A stretch of DNA of 64,000 nucleotides, taken from Sphingopyxis sp. (lineage in GTDB: Bacteria; Pseudomonadota; Alphaproteobacteria; Sphingomonadales; Sphingomonadaceae). The stretch is taken from assembly GCA_017745175.1 (NCBI GenBank), contig JAGHZY010000010.1, positions 1 to 64,000 on the forward strand. The letters are read 5' to 3'. Positions 52,311-60,322 of this stretch are shown piece after piece; the stretch's first letter is position 1, and every line of letters begins with the position of its first letter. A program made the position numbers and the translations under genes. The notes under the pieces are model-generated. The model was given only the letters and a program-made list of their open reading frames with translations, was not told the DNA's origin and searched no databases.

Positions 52311-53057
52311 CTAGTCAGTCATTTCCTTCATCATGCGGTCGACCTTGATCATCGCGTCGCGCTTGATCTGGCAGATGCGCGCGGCGCTGACATCGAGCGT
52401 CAATCCGATCTCGTGCAGGTTGAGTTCCTCGAAGAAATAGAGCTGAAGCACCATCTGTTCGCGCTCGGACAGGCGGCCGACGCACTGGCGCAGCGCACCC
52501 ATCAGATCCTCCTGCTCGCAGCGCTCGTCGGCGCCGGTATCCTCGTCTGCGGCAAGGAAGGCGCCGATTTCGGTGAGTTCGTCGAGCGAGGTCGAGCGGC
52601 CGTGTGTCGCGTTGCGCTCGAGCGCAAAATAATCCTCTGCCGACATGTCGAACGCGACCGCCATTTCGGCCGAGGTCGGCGCGCGCATCAGCTGCTGTTC
52701 GAGCGCGGCGCGCATCGCGTGGATCCGCTTCGCCGCGACCATCGCCGAACGACCGACGTCGGCCTCGCGGCGCAGCTGGTCGATCATCGCGCCACGGATG
52801 CGCGTCGAGGCATAGGTGGCAAAGGCGAAACCGCGTTCTTCATAATGGCGGCTGGCCTCGATCAGCGCGATCAGCCCGGTCTGGATCAGGTCGTCGAGCT
52901 CGCTCGTCCGCGATACGCGCGAAAAGACCTGCCATGCGATCTTGCGGACCAGCGGCGCATGTTCCTCGACCAGTGTCTCGACGCTTTCGCCATAGCCGTG
53001 CGCACGCGGCGCGCGGCCGCCGCTCGCGGCAAAATGCTCGGCGGGCTCAATTCTCAT
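52311..53057 (-). CDS. fliA: Flagellar sigma factor FliA (sigma-28)
   Basis: The 248-residue sigma-70-family factor has region 2 (HAPLVRKIAWQVFSRV ... ELDDLIQTGLIALIEASRHYEERGFAFATYASTRIRGAMIDQLRREA), region 3 and region 4 (LSEREQMVLQLYFFEELNLHEIGLTLDVSAARICQIKRDAMIKV), all in the order and spacing of FliA. It directs late flagellar and motility genes and is held by FlgM, whose gene is also in the window. Its first 11 bases overlap the end of flhA. Expression should follow the sigma-54 promoter at 56027-56042. Confidence 0.94.
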   Translation of the reverse strand: MRIEPAEHFAASGGRAPRAHGYGESVETLVEEHAPLVRKIAWQVFSRVSRTSELDDLIQTGLIALIEASRHYEERGFAFATYASTRIRGAMIDQLRREADVGRSAMVAAKRIHAMRAALEQQLMRAPTSAEMAVAFDMSAEDYFALERNATHGRSTSLDELTEIGAFLAADEDTGADERCEQEDLMGALRQCVGRLSEREQMVLQLYFFEELNLHEIGLTLDVSAARICQIKRDAMIKVDRMMKEMTD

Positions 53058-55170
53058 GCGGTTGGTCCTCCATATGGGCGTCGGGCCCGGACGCGAGGCG
53101 CGGCACTTCGGCGCCGATCGTCGCGACGATTTCGGTCTGCTTGGTCGCCGGAATCTCGAGATAGGAGATGACGGCGACGTCGGGGAATGTGGCGCGCACG
53201 AGGCGCGAGAGGGCCGAGCGGCAGATCGGCGACGCGACGAGCGCGAAGCTGCGCGTCTGGAGCAGCAGCGGTTCGACCGCCTGACCGACCTGTTCGATGA
53301 TCGTCATCGCCATACCGTGCTCGAACGGCCATTCGGCGGCCGGGTTGGCGCGCACCGCCTGGTTGAGCAGCACCTCGACCTCGGGGCTGAAGGTGACGAC
53401 GGGCAGCGGCATCCGGCTCGGCACGATGGTCTGGACGATCAGCGCGCCGATGCGCTGGCGCACCGCTTCGACAAGATCGATCTCGCCGAGCTGCTGGCTT
53501 GCGAGCGCGACCATCGCCTCAGCGATCTTGCGGAAATCGCGGAGCGGCACGCGCTCGATCAGCAGCGATTTGCAGAGACTCGCGACGCGCGGCAGCGAAT
53601 AGCCCTGCGGGCTGAGATTCTGTGCGAGCTGCGGATAATGCGTCTTGAGATTGTCGAGCAGTGCCTGCGCATCGTCGATGCCGAACAGTTCGGCGGCCGA
53701 GCCGACGATGCTGTTGTTGAGGTGCGTCGCGACGACGGTGGCGGGATCGACGACGGTGTAGCCCGCGGCGATCGCGTCATTCTGCATCGCCTTCGGGATC
53801 CACAGCGCGTCGAGGCCGAAGGTCGGATCCTTGCACGGGCGCCCCGTAACCTTGGTAACGAGGTCGCCCGAATCGAGCGCGAGCATTTCGTTCGGGAAGA
53901 CCTCGTCCTCGCCGACGATGACCCCGGCGACCGAGATGCGATAGACGTTGCCCGGGAGCGACAGGTCGTCGGTGACCTTCACCGGCGGAACGACGAAGCC
54001 GAGTTCCTTCGACAGCTGGCGGCGGATGCCGGTGATGCGCGTCATCAGCGGCGAACCCTTGCGTTCGTCGACGAGGGTGACGAGCGCATAGCCGATCTCG
54101 AGCTGGCACGCGCTCGCGTCGCTGACGTCGGCCCATTCGATATGCGACGGGTCGGGCGCGGGGGCGGCGGGCTCGGGAAGATCGGCGATTGCGGCCTCGG
54201 CGCGGCGGAGCTGCCAGCCGATGCCGAAGGCGAGCGCGGCGGCGGGCAGGATCAGCATCTGCGGCATCGCGGGAACGAGGCCGAGGATGAAGAGGATGCC
54301 GCCGACCGCCATCCAGATGGCGGGCGAGGAAAACTGGCTGCCGATCTGGCCGCTGAGGTCGAAGGGCGAGGAGACGCGGGTGACGATCGCGGCGGCGGCG
54401 ATCGAGAGCAGGAGCGCCGGGATCTGTGCAACGAGCGCGTCGCCGATCGCGAGCGTGATATAGGTGCTGCCGGCTTCGGAGAGGCTGAGGCCATGACTGA
54501 AGATGCCGAGGATGAGGCCGCCGACGATGTTGACGAACAGGATCAGCAGGCCCGCGACCGCGTCGCCCTTCACGAATTTCGAGGCGCCGTCCATCGAGCC
54601 GTAGAAATCGGCCTCGGTACCGACCTCGACGCGGCGCGCCTTGGCCTCTTCGGGAGTCAGCAGTCCGGCGTTGAGATCGGCGTCGATCGCCATCTGCTTG
54701 CCGGGGAGGGCGTCGAGGGTGAAGCGGGCCGACACTTCGGACACGCGTCCCGCACCCTTGGTGATCACGATCAGGTTGATGATCATCAGCACGACGAAGA
54801 CGAACAGGCCGACGACATAGTCGCCGCCGATCAGCACTTGGCCGAACGCCTCGATGACATGGCCCGCCGACGCGGTGCCTTCATGCCCGTGGACGAGCAC
54901 GACGCGCGTTGACGCGACGTTCAATGCGAGGCGGAACAAGGTCGCGAGAAGGAGCACGGTCGGGAAGGCCGAGAAGTCGAGTGGTTTCGACGCCTGCAAC
55001 GCGACCATCAGGATCAGCAGGCTGATCATGATGTTCGCGACGAAGCTGATGTCGAGGATCAGCGGCGAGACCGGGATCACCATCAGCGCGACGAGGATCA
55101 GCATCCCCGCCGGCAGCGCCGAGACGCCGGCGAAGCGCGTGACATTGCGGAGGTTGAAGCCGCCGGTCAT
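53047..55170 (-). CDS. flhA: Flagellar export gate protein FlhA
   Basis: The 707-residue protein has eight transmembrane helices in its first half (SPLILDISFVANIMISLLILMVALQ, the FHIPEP-type segment around FTLDALPGKQMAIDADLNAGLL, and KGDAVAGLLILFVNIVGG). Its C-terminal cytoplasmic domain binds export chaperones (QNLSPQGYSLPRVASLCKSLLIERVPLRDFRKIAEAMV). It is the main gate of the flagellar type III export apparatus. I start at ATG 55170, overlapping the SLT stop by ATGA. flhB and fliPQR are not in the window. Confidence 0.95.
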   Translation of the reverse strand: MTGGFNLRNVTRFAGVSALPAGMLILVALMVIPVSPLILDISFVANIMISLLILMVALQASKPLDFSAFPTVLLLATLFRLALNVASTRVVLVHGHEGTASAGHVIEAFGQVLIGGDYVVGLFVFVVLMIINLIVITKGAGRVSEVSARFTLDALPGKQMAIDADLNAGLLTPEEAKARRVEVGTEADFYGSMDGASKFVKGDAVAGLLILFVNIVGGLILGIFSHGLSLSEAGSTYITLAIGDALVAQIPALLLSIAAAAIVTRVSSPFDLSGQIGSQFSSPAIWMAVGGILFILGLVPAMPQMLILPAAALAFGIGWQLRRAEAAIADLPEPAAPAPDPSHIEWADVSDASACQLEIGYALVTLVDERKGSPLMTRITGIRRQLSKELGFVVPPVKVTDDLSLPGNVYRISVAGVIVGEDEVFPNEMLALDSGDLVTKVTGRPCKDPTFGLDALWIPKAMQNDAIAAGYTVVDPATVVATHLNNSIVGSAAELFGIDDAQALLDNLKTHYPQLAQNLSPQGYSLPRVASLCKSLLIERVPLRDFRKIAEAMVALASQQLGEIDLVEAVRQRIGALIVQTIVPSRMPLPVVTFSPEVEVLLNQAVRANPAAEWPFEHGMAMTIIEQVGQAVEPLLLQTRSFALVASPICRSALSRLVRATFPDVAVISYLEIPATKQTEIVATIGAEVPRLASGPDAHMEDQPHEN

Positions 55171-55994
55171 GCCGCGCCTCCCGAAAGCGACGCGAGCCGC
55201 CGGTAGGCATCGGCGGCAAAGCCCATCGAGAGCTTTTTGGGCATGGGCTGGATATCCATCATCTGGAGCGGCGGACGGCCGCCGCCGTTGGCTGCAAGCC
55301 CGCTCGAACTGCTCGCCTGCGCGTGCCAGCCCGAGGGAGCGAAGGGCTTCATATTTTCGATCTTGCCGCCGTCCTCGAGCTTTGCGCGAAAGCGTTCGCG
55401 GATCTCGGCTAGGCTGCGCATGCTGCCGTCGGCGGCATAAAAGACCGACCGATTCGCGGCCGCGGCTTCGGGCATCATCGCTGCGCCCGGCTGATCGGGA
55501 TTGGCCTCGAGCGCCGTCAGGAACTTGGCGGCGCCGCCGCTGCCGAGGAAATGGGCGAGATAGAGATCGACGGGTTCGGCGGCGCGGCCGATCCGGCTTT
55601 CGAGATAGGCGCGATTGTCGCCGGTCAGCGCCGCGGCCATGTTCGACGCGGCGGTCGGGTCGTCGCGCAGGTCGAGGATCTGCTGGCGGAGGACCGGATC
55701 GGCGACCGTCAGCCGGCCCGACGCGTCGCGGCCGATGGCATCGGCCGCCCAGGCGAGACCGTGGTTCGCGCCATGGCGGTCGAGCGTTGCCAGCCATGTC
55801 TGCTTGGTGAACTGGTAGAGGCCGCGTGCCGACGAGGTCGGGGCCCTGGCATTCGGATCATAGCCGCTTTCGACGCGCGCCACGTCGAAGAGATAATCGA
55901 AATCGATTCCCGAGCGCGCCGACGCATTCTGCACCGCATCGAGCACGGGTGCGGCGATACGCGAAGCGCCCTGGGGATTGTTGATTGCGTTCAT
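55167..55994 (-). CDS. SLT-type lytic transglycosylase linked to flagellar genes
   Basis: The 275-residue protein has an SLT domain (IDFDYLFDVARVESGYDPNARAPTSSARGLYQFTKQTWL) in which the catalytic Glu is in VESGYDP, followed by a region with AYLESRIGRAAEPVDLYLAHFLGSGGAAKFL. It lacks an obvious signal peptide, as expected for an enzyme exported by the flagellar system or acting at the rod. It is the first gene of the SLT-flhA-fliA operon, and probably supplies the muramidase activity absent from the short FlgJ here. Confidence 0.85.
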   Translation of the reverse strand: MNAINNPQGASRIAAPVLDAVQNASARSGIDFDYLFDVARVESGYDPNARAPTSSARGLYQFTKQTWLATLDRHGANHGLAWAADAIGRDASGRLTVADPVLRQQILDLRDDPTAASNMAAALTGDNRAYLESRIGRAAEPVDLYLAHFLGSGGAAKFLTALEANPDQPGAAMMPEAAAANRSVFYAADGSMRSLAEIRERFRAKLEDGGKIENMKPFAPSGWHAQASSSSGLAANGGGRPPLQMMDIQPMPKKLSMGFAADAYRRLASLSGGAA

Positions 55995-56026
55995 GGCTTT
56001 TGGTTCCGCTTGTTCGGCAGACCAAA

Positions 56027-56042
56027 AGCAATCATCGTGCCA
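56027..56042 (-). promoter_or_regulatory. Sigma-54 promoter of SLT-flhA-fliA operon
   Basis: On the minus strand TGGCACG-ATGA-TTGCT matches the sigma-54 -24/-12 consensus at every conserved position. It lies about 33 bases upstream of the SLT start codon. Confidence 0.85.
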
Positions 56043-56074
56043 TTTTCCGGAAATCTCCGGAAACTATATGGTTA

Positions 56075-56383
56075 TCAGTAGCTTAAAGCCGCTCCGCGTG
56101 GGCGCGTGCCGCGGATTTCGTGGCTCTTGTCAATCCTCTGACGTGTCCAGTTCTTCAATATGTTGACGCGGACCGCCGCCGCTTCGAGCTGGCTCAGCGT
56201 CTGCCCGATCAGCGCGCGCGCGCGATGCTCGCTGCCGGCGGGGATCGCGGCGCCGCGAAACAGGATCACCGCGGTCGCCAGTGCTTCGGTCGCCGCGATG
56301 ATCGCGCCGGCGTCGTGCCCGTCGAGCGCGCCGACCAATGCGTTGAGCCGCGACTGTACGTCTTCCATTTGCGCCTGCATCAT
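56075..56383 (-). CDS. FlgN-position flagellar protein (possible chaperone)
   Basis: The 102-residue protein is helical, with an N-terminal coiled-coil-like stretch (MQAQMEDVQSRLNALVGALDGHDAGAIIAATEALATAVI) and a second helix (LSQLEAAAVRVNILKNWTRQRIDKSHEIR). Its start overlaps the flgM stop, the place and size of FlgN, the FlgK/FlgL chaperone. Sequence similarity to FlgN is not evident to me, so the name rests on position and helical character. Confidence 0.5.
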   Translation of the reverse strand: MMQAQMEDVQSRLNALVGALDGHDAGAIIAATEALATAVILFRGAAIPAGSEHRARALIGQTLSQLEAAAVRVNILKNWTRQRIDKSHEIRGTRPRGAALSY

Positions 56384-56679
56384 TCGGCCCCGCGGCCGTG
56401 GAAGTCGAGCATCGCGCCGGCGATGATCGCGGGGTGGACGCCATAGCTGCCGCTCGCAATTGCGGTGCGCAGCGCCGCGACGCGCGCGACATCGACCGGG
56501 GGCGCCTGTTCGGCGAGGCTCCCGGCGAGGCGGGTCAGCTTCGCCGTCGGCAGATTTTCCTGTGCCGGCCGAAGCTGCACCGGCGCGCGCATCGATACGA
56601 CGGCTTCGCCGGCGACCCTGCGCAACGGGCCGGTGCGGCCGACGCCGCCGACTGGTCCGATCTTGCTGTCACCCGACAT
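56380..56679 (-). CDS. flgM: Anti-sigma-28 factor FlgM
   Basis: The 99-residue protein has a disordered N-terminal half (DSKIGPVGGVGRTGPLRRVAGEAVV) and a C-terminal sigma-binding part (LTRLAGSLAEQAPPVDVARVAALRTAIASGSYGVHPAIIAGAML), with the VAALRxAIASGxYxVxPxxIAxAML pattern of FlgM. It holds FliA inactive until exported after hook completion. I start at ATG 56679, because GGAGG precedes it; the track ORF adds four residues. A sigma-28-like promoter lies upstream, and the gene is separated from flgA by a terminator. Confidence 0.88.
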   Translation of the reverse strand: MSGDSKIGPVGGVGRTGPLRRVAGEAVVSMRAPVQLRPAQENLPTAKLTRLAGSLAEQAPPVDVARVAALRTAIASGSYGVHPAIIAGAMLDFHGRGAE

Positions 56680-56708
56680 AAAAGCCTCCATCCGGTGCCG
56701 TCAGAAAA

Positions 56709-56735
56709 GTGACGACGCGGTTCACGAAAGCTTTA
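56709..56735 (-). promoter_or_regulatory. Possible sigma-28 promoter of flgM
   Basis: On the minus strand TAAAGCTT-N11-GTCGTCAC compares with the sigma-28 consensus TAAAGTTT-N11-GCCGATAA. The -35 matches at 7 of 8 positions and the -10 at about half. It lies 30 bases from the flgM start. Confidence 0.5.
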
Positions 56736-56772
56736 ACGGATGGTGGATGCGGGCATTAAGGCGACCGGTCGC

Positions 56773-56823
56773 AAAAAAACAAAAGAAAGGCCCGGCGCCG
56801 TCGGAAAGCCGACAGCCCGGGCC
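56773..56823 (-). terminator. Terminator after flgA
   Basis: On the minus strand a long GC-rich hairpin built around CTGTCGG-CTTT-CCGACGG, with outer CCCGGG/GCCGGG pairing, is followed by TTTCTTTTGTTTTTTT. It closes the flgA transcript before the flgM promoter. Confidence 0.75.
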
Positions 56824-56848
56824 CGGTGGGAGGGTCGTGAAGTGAAAA

Positions 56849-57358
56849 TCAGTCTTGCAGGATCGCGCGGCCCGGGCCGGTCACGGTAGCGCTGAGCGTC
56901 GATCGGGCGTCGCTGCCCTTGAGCGCGATCGTCTCGCCGACGCGGCCGTCCTGCGTCGCGACCGCGGCATAGCTGATCGCATAGCTGTCGGTCTCGATCG
57001 TCACGCGGACATTGTCGCCGCGGCGGATAACGGGGGCGCTTGCCGCGGGGCGGGTGAAGCCCGGGGCGGCGGGCGCCGCGACGGCCGGGCCGGTCATCGG
57101 AACCCGCAGGCGCCAGCCGAGCGCGGCGCAGCGCACGGCGAGCGTCTGGGCGTCGATTGCAGTCACCGAGGCCTGTTCGGGGCAGCGCGCGAGCCTGATG
57201 CGGCGATCGATCGGGGTGGCGGTGCGGCCGAGCGCGCTTGCGACCGTCGCGGTCAGCATGTCGATCGTCTGCCAGTCCTCGGTCGCCTGCTGGGCGGGCG
57301 CCGCGACCGGTGCGGCGATCGCGCATGCGGCGAGGCCTGCGAGAGTTTTGCGGGACAA
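56849..57358 (-). CDS. flgA: Flagellar basal body P-ring chaperone FlgA
   Basis: The 169-residue periplasmic protein has a signal peptide (MSRKTLAGLAACAIAAPVAAPAQ) and a C-terminal SAF-like domain (PVIRRGDNVRVTIETDSYAISYAAVATQDGRVGETIALKGSDARSTLSATVTGPGRAIL) that assists P-ring (FlgI) assembly. The track ORF has an ATG at 57379, but that lies only about 8 bases from the expected sigma-54 start site. TTG 57358 has AAGGAGA 7 bases upstream and gives a clean signal peptide, so I prefer it. It is divergent from flgB. Confidence 0.88.
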   Translation of the reverse strand: MSRKTLAGLAACAIAAPVAAPAQQATEDWQTIDMLTATVASALGRTATPIDRRIRLARCPEQASVTAIDAQTLAVRCAALGWRLRVPMTGPAVAAPAAPGFTRPAASAPVIRRGDNVRVTIETDSYAISYAAVATQDGRVGETIALKGSDARSTLSATVTGPGRAILQD

Positions 57359-57397
57359 GGTCGGTCTCCTTCGGTCCATTCGGGTCGTCCGGTAGTT

Positions 57398-57413
57398 TGC
57401 AGGAAGCGTGCCA
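57398..57413 (-). promoter_or_regulatory. Sigma-54 promoter of flgA
   Basis: On the minus strand TGGCACG-CTTC-CTGCA keeps GG at -24 and GC at -12 with correct spacing; one of the two -12 thymines is replaced by C. It lies about 40 bases before the TTG start of flgA. Confidence 0.7.
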
Positions 57414-57523
57414 GTCGCGCTTTGGTGCGCCCTTTGCGGCGCGTCGTCAGATTTTTGACTCGACTGTCGGGTGCTCGCGCCATTCTTGCATGAAATATAT
57501 GAAAATATAGGGAAAAATACTTT

Positions 57524-57539
57524 TGGCACGGGCATTGCA
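57524..57539 (+). promoter_or_regulatory. Sigma-54 promoter of the flgB operon
   Basis: TGGCACG-GGCA-TTGCA matches the sigma-54 consensus at all conserved positions. It lies 95 bases upstream of flgB in an AT-rich divergent spacer and faces the flgBCDEFGHIJK genes. Confidence 0.85.
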
Positions 57540-57633
57540 TAATGCCTTGGTGCTTTTCCGCGCGTCCGTGCCACCTGGCCGGATGGCGGCAAGCGAAGGC
57601 CCGCCGCCGGATGGCGGCAATCGAAGGAACGTG

Positions 57634-57975
57634 ATGATGGCATCCGAGAAACTCTTTGGCCTGCATGCGACCGCGCTCCAGCTGCGCAGCCAGCGCATGA
57701 TGATGCTCGCGTCGAACATCGCGAACGCCGCGACGCCGAATTACAAGGCGCGCGACCTCGATTTCGCCAAGGCGCTCGACCTCGCACAGCAGGGCGGCTC
57801 GACCGACGGCGCGATTTCGTACCGTGTCCCGGTGCAGGCGTCGCTCGACGGCAACACCGTCGAGATGGCGACCGAGCAGACCGCCTATGCCGAAAACGCG
57901 CTCGCCTATCGCTCGAGCCTCTCGTTTCTCACCGGGCGCATCAACACGCTGACCCGCGCGATCAAGGGCGAATGA
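57634..57975 (+). CDS. flgB: Flagellar basal-body rod protein FlgB
   Basis: The 113-residue proximal rod protein has the conserved N-terminus (LFGLHATALQLRSQRMMMLASNIANAATPNYKARDLDF) and C-terminal coiled-coil region (TAYAENALAYRSSLSFLTGRINTLTRAIKGE). ATG 57634 is preceded by AAGGA; GTG 57631 and ATG 57637 are alternatives. It is slightly shorter than the usual about 130 residues. Its stop overlaps the flgC start by ATGA. Confidence 0.93.
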   Translation: MMASEKLFGLHATALQLRSQRMMMLASNIANAATPNYKARDLDFAKALDLAQQGGSTDGAISYRVPVQASLDGNTVEMATEQTAYAENALAYRSSLSFLTGRINTLTRAIKGE

Positions 57976-58382
57976 CGATGAACGGCAATTTCTCCGTCTT
58001 CGACATCAGCGGCCGCGCGATGTCGGCGCAGCTCGTCCGGCTCAACACCACCGCGTCGAACCTCGCCAATGCGGGCACGGTCGCGGGCAGCGAGGCGGGG
58101 GCGTTTCGTTCGCTCAAGCCCGTCTTTCGCACCGTGATGGACGCGTCCGGCCGCGCGACGGTCCAGATCGACCAGGTCACAACCTCGAAAATGGCGCCCT
58201 CGAAGCGCCACGATCCGTCGAATCCATTGGCCGATGCCGACGGCAATGTCTGGGAAGCCGCGGTCGATAGCGCCGCCGAGCTGGTCGAGATGGTCGAGAC
58301 CGCGCGCCAGTATCAGAACAACGTCCAGGTCCTCGAAACCGCGAAGGGCCTGATCAACGAAACTCTCAGGATGGGACAGTAA
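57972..58382 (+). CDS. flgC: Flagellar basal-body rod protein FlgC
   Basis: The 136-residue rod protein shows VFDISGRAMSAQLVRLNTTASNLANAGTVAGSEAGAFRSLKPVF and the C-terminal NVWEAAVDSAAELVEMVETARQYQNNVQVLETAKGLINETLRMG. It is exported by the type III apparatus and packs next to FlgB. The second in-frame ATG (57978) is an alternative start. Confidence 0.93.
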   Translation: MTMNGNFSVFDISGRAMSAQLVRLNTTASNLANAGTVAGSEAGAFRSLKPVFRTVMDASGRATVQIDQVTTSKMAPSKRHDPSNPLADADGNVWEAAVDSAAELVEMVETARQYQNNVQVLETAKGLINETLRMGQ

Positions 58383-58383
58383 G

Positions 58384-58674
58384 ATGAGCGTCAACAGCAT
58401 CACCAGCAACAACCCCCCCGTGTTCCAGCCCAAGGGCGGCAAGCAGATGGATCAGAACGACTTCATGCGCCTGATGACCGCGCAGCTGTCGCAGCAGGAT
58501 CCGTTCAACCCGGTCGATAACCAGCAGATGGTGGCGCAGATGGCGCAATTCTCGAGCCTCGCCGGGATCAGCGAGACGAACACCGTGCTCGCGAAGATTT
58601 CGGAGCAGCTCACGGCGCAGACCCAGCTGCTCAAGGACATCAAGGCCGCCACGCCGACGCCGCCCACCACTTAA
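58384..58674 (+). CDS. flgD: Flagellar hook capping protein FlgD, short form
   Basis: The 96-residue protein has the conserved FlgD N-terminal region (MDQNDFMRLMTAQLSQQDPFNPVDNQQMVAQMAQFSSLAGISETN) that caps the growing hook, but ends at TPTPPTT where typical FlgD (about 220 residues) continues with tudor-like and FnIII-like domains. The stop is clean and flgE follows at 29 bases, so it is not a local frameshift that I can see. Confidence 0.85.
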   Translation: MSVNSITSNNPPVFQPKGGKQMDQNDFMRLMTAQLSQQDPFNPVDNQQMVAQMAQFSSLAGISETNTVLAKISEQLTAQTQLLKDIKAATPTPPTT

Positions 58675-58703
58675 GCTCCCCATCATTCAGGAAGGATAAG
58701 TCC

Positions 58704-59531
58704 ATGTCATTCTATACTTCGCTCTCGGGCCTCAAGGGCGCGCAGACCGACATGTCGGTCATCTCGAACAATATCGCGAACGCCGGCGCGATCGGCTTCA
58801 AGCGCAGCAAGGCGCAGTTCGGCGATATCTTTGCTTCGTCGCCGACGCAGTCGACCAAGATGATCGCGGGCCAGGGCACGCGCCTCAACGGCATCACCCA
58901 GCAGTTCACGCAGGGGTCGTACGAAGCGAGCGAAAAGACGCTCGACCTCGCGATCGTCGGCGAAGGCATGTTCATCGTGAAGGGCGAACCGCCGCGTGAA
59001 GCCATCTCCTACACGCGCAACGGCTCGTTCGAACCGACTCCTGACCGCTATGTCATCGATTCGACGGGTGCGAAGCTGCAGCTGCTGCCGATCGACGCGA
59101 ACGGCAATGTCACCAACAACACGCTCGCCGGCGCCTTCGACCTCCGCCTGCCCACGGGTGCGCCGAGCGACCCGACCTCGGGGCTGGTCAACGTCACGAT
59201 CGGCCTCGACGGCCTCGTCACCGCAACCTTTGCCAACGGCGAAGACCAGCAGCTCGGCAAGGTCGCGATGGCGACCTTCCCGACGATGTCGGGCCTGCGC
59301 CCGACCGGCGATGCCCACTGGCAGTCGACGGGCGAAAGCGGTCCGCCGACGATCGACGCCGCGACCAACGGCCCGATGGGCGCGGTCCGCTCGGGCGCGC
59401 TCGAGCGCTCGAACGTCGATATCACCGAGGAACTGGTGATGCTGATGTCGGCGCAGCGCAATTTCCAGGCGAATGCCAAGGCGATCGAGGGCGCGTCGCA
59501 GCTGACCCAGACGATTATCGGCATGCGCTGA
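58704..59531 (+). CDS. flgE: Flagellar hook protein FlgE, short form
   Basis: The 275-residue protein has the hook/rod N-terminus (SFYTSLSGLKGAQTDMSVISNNIANAGAIGFKRSKAQFGDIFA) and C-terminus (SGALERSNVDITEELVMLMSAQRNFQANAKAIEGASQLTQTIIGMR). The middle (GEGMFIVKGEPPREAISYTRNGSFEPTPDRYVID) is reduced compared with the 400-plus residues of enteric FlgE. AGGAAGGA precedes the ATG. It forms the flexible hook. Confidence 0.88.
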   Translation: MSFYTSLSGLKGAQTDMSVISNNIANAGAIGFKRSKAQFGDIFASSPTQSTKMIAGQGTRLNGITQQFTQGSYEASEKTLDLAIVGEGMFIVKGEPPREAISYTRNGSFEPTPDRYVIDSTGAKLQLLPIDANGNVTNNTLAGAFDLRLPTGAPSDPTSGLVNVTIGLDGLVTATFANGEDQQLGKVAMATFPTMSGLRPTGDAHWQSTGESGPPTIDAATNGPMGAVRSGALERSNVDITEELVMLMSAQRNFQANAKAIEGASQLTQTIIGMR

Positions 59532-59566
59532 CGCACCGCTGATCGCCGCTTGCCGGGAGCTACCGC

Positions 59567-60310
59567 ATGGACCGCCTCATATATACCAGCCTTACCGCGA
59601 TGCGGGGCAGCATGTCCCGGCAGACGGCGATCGCCAACAATCTGGCGAACGCCCAGACGCCGGGTTTCCGGGCCGACATGGCGAATGCGCAGGCGCTGTG
59701 GCTCGATGGAAGCGGGCTCGATGCGCGCGCCATGGCATCCGAAGAGGTGCTCGGCGCCGACATGCGCGCCGGCACCGTCACCCAGACGGGCCGCGACCTC
59801 GACATCGCGATGCAGGGCGATGCACTGCTTGTCGTGCAGGCGAAGGATGGCGAAGAGGCGTACACCCGCCGCGGCGACCTGCAGGTTTCGCCGAGCGGGC
59901 TGCTCACTACCGGTGACGGCAATCCCGTTCAGGGCGGTCAGGGGCCGGTGACGATCCCGCCCGCCGACGCGATCACGATCGACCAGGAAGGCCGTGTGTG
60001 GATCGTGCCGCAAGGCGGCGATCCCGAAAATCCGCAGGAGGTCGACCGGCTTCGCCTCGCGACGCCGGCGGGATCGGACATCGCCAAGGGTCTCGACGGA
60101 CTGTTCCGCGTGAAGGGCGGTGGTATCCTGCCCGATGACCCCGAAGCCCGGCTGCTCACCCGCTCGATCGAAGGGTCGAACGTCACCGCAACCGCCGCGC
60201 TCGTCGAGATGATCGAGGCGAGCCGCAGCTGGGACACCCAATTGAAGATGATCGGCGACGTGCGCGACATGGACAGCGCGACCGCCAATCTGATGCAGCT
60301 TCCGCGTTAA
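59567..60310 (+). CDS. flgF: Flagellar basal-body rod protein FlgF
   Basis: The 247-residue protein begins MDRLIYTSLTAMRGSMSRQTAIANNLANAQTPGFRADMANA and ends in TRSIEGSNVTATAALVEMIEASRSWDTQLKMIGDVRDMDS, the paired helices typical of rod proteins. It forms part of the proximal rod beside FlgG. It sits in normal order with 12 bases to flgG. Confidence 0.93.
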   Translation: MDRLIYTSLTAMRGSMSRQTAIANNLANAQTPGFRADMANAQALWLDGSGLDARAMASEEVLGADMRAGTVTQTGRDLDIAMQGDALLVVQAKDGEEAYTRRGDLQVSPSGLLTTGDGNPVQGGQGPVTIPPADAITIDQEGRVWIVPQGGDPENPQEVDRLRLATPAGSDIAKGLDGLFRVKGGGILPDDPEARLLTRSIEGSNVTATAALVEMIEASRSWDTQLKMIGDVRDMDSATANLMQLPR

Positions 60311-60322
60311 GGAGATTATGAA

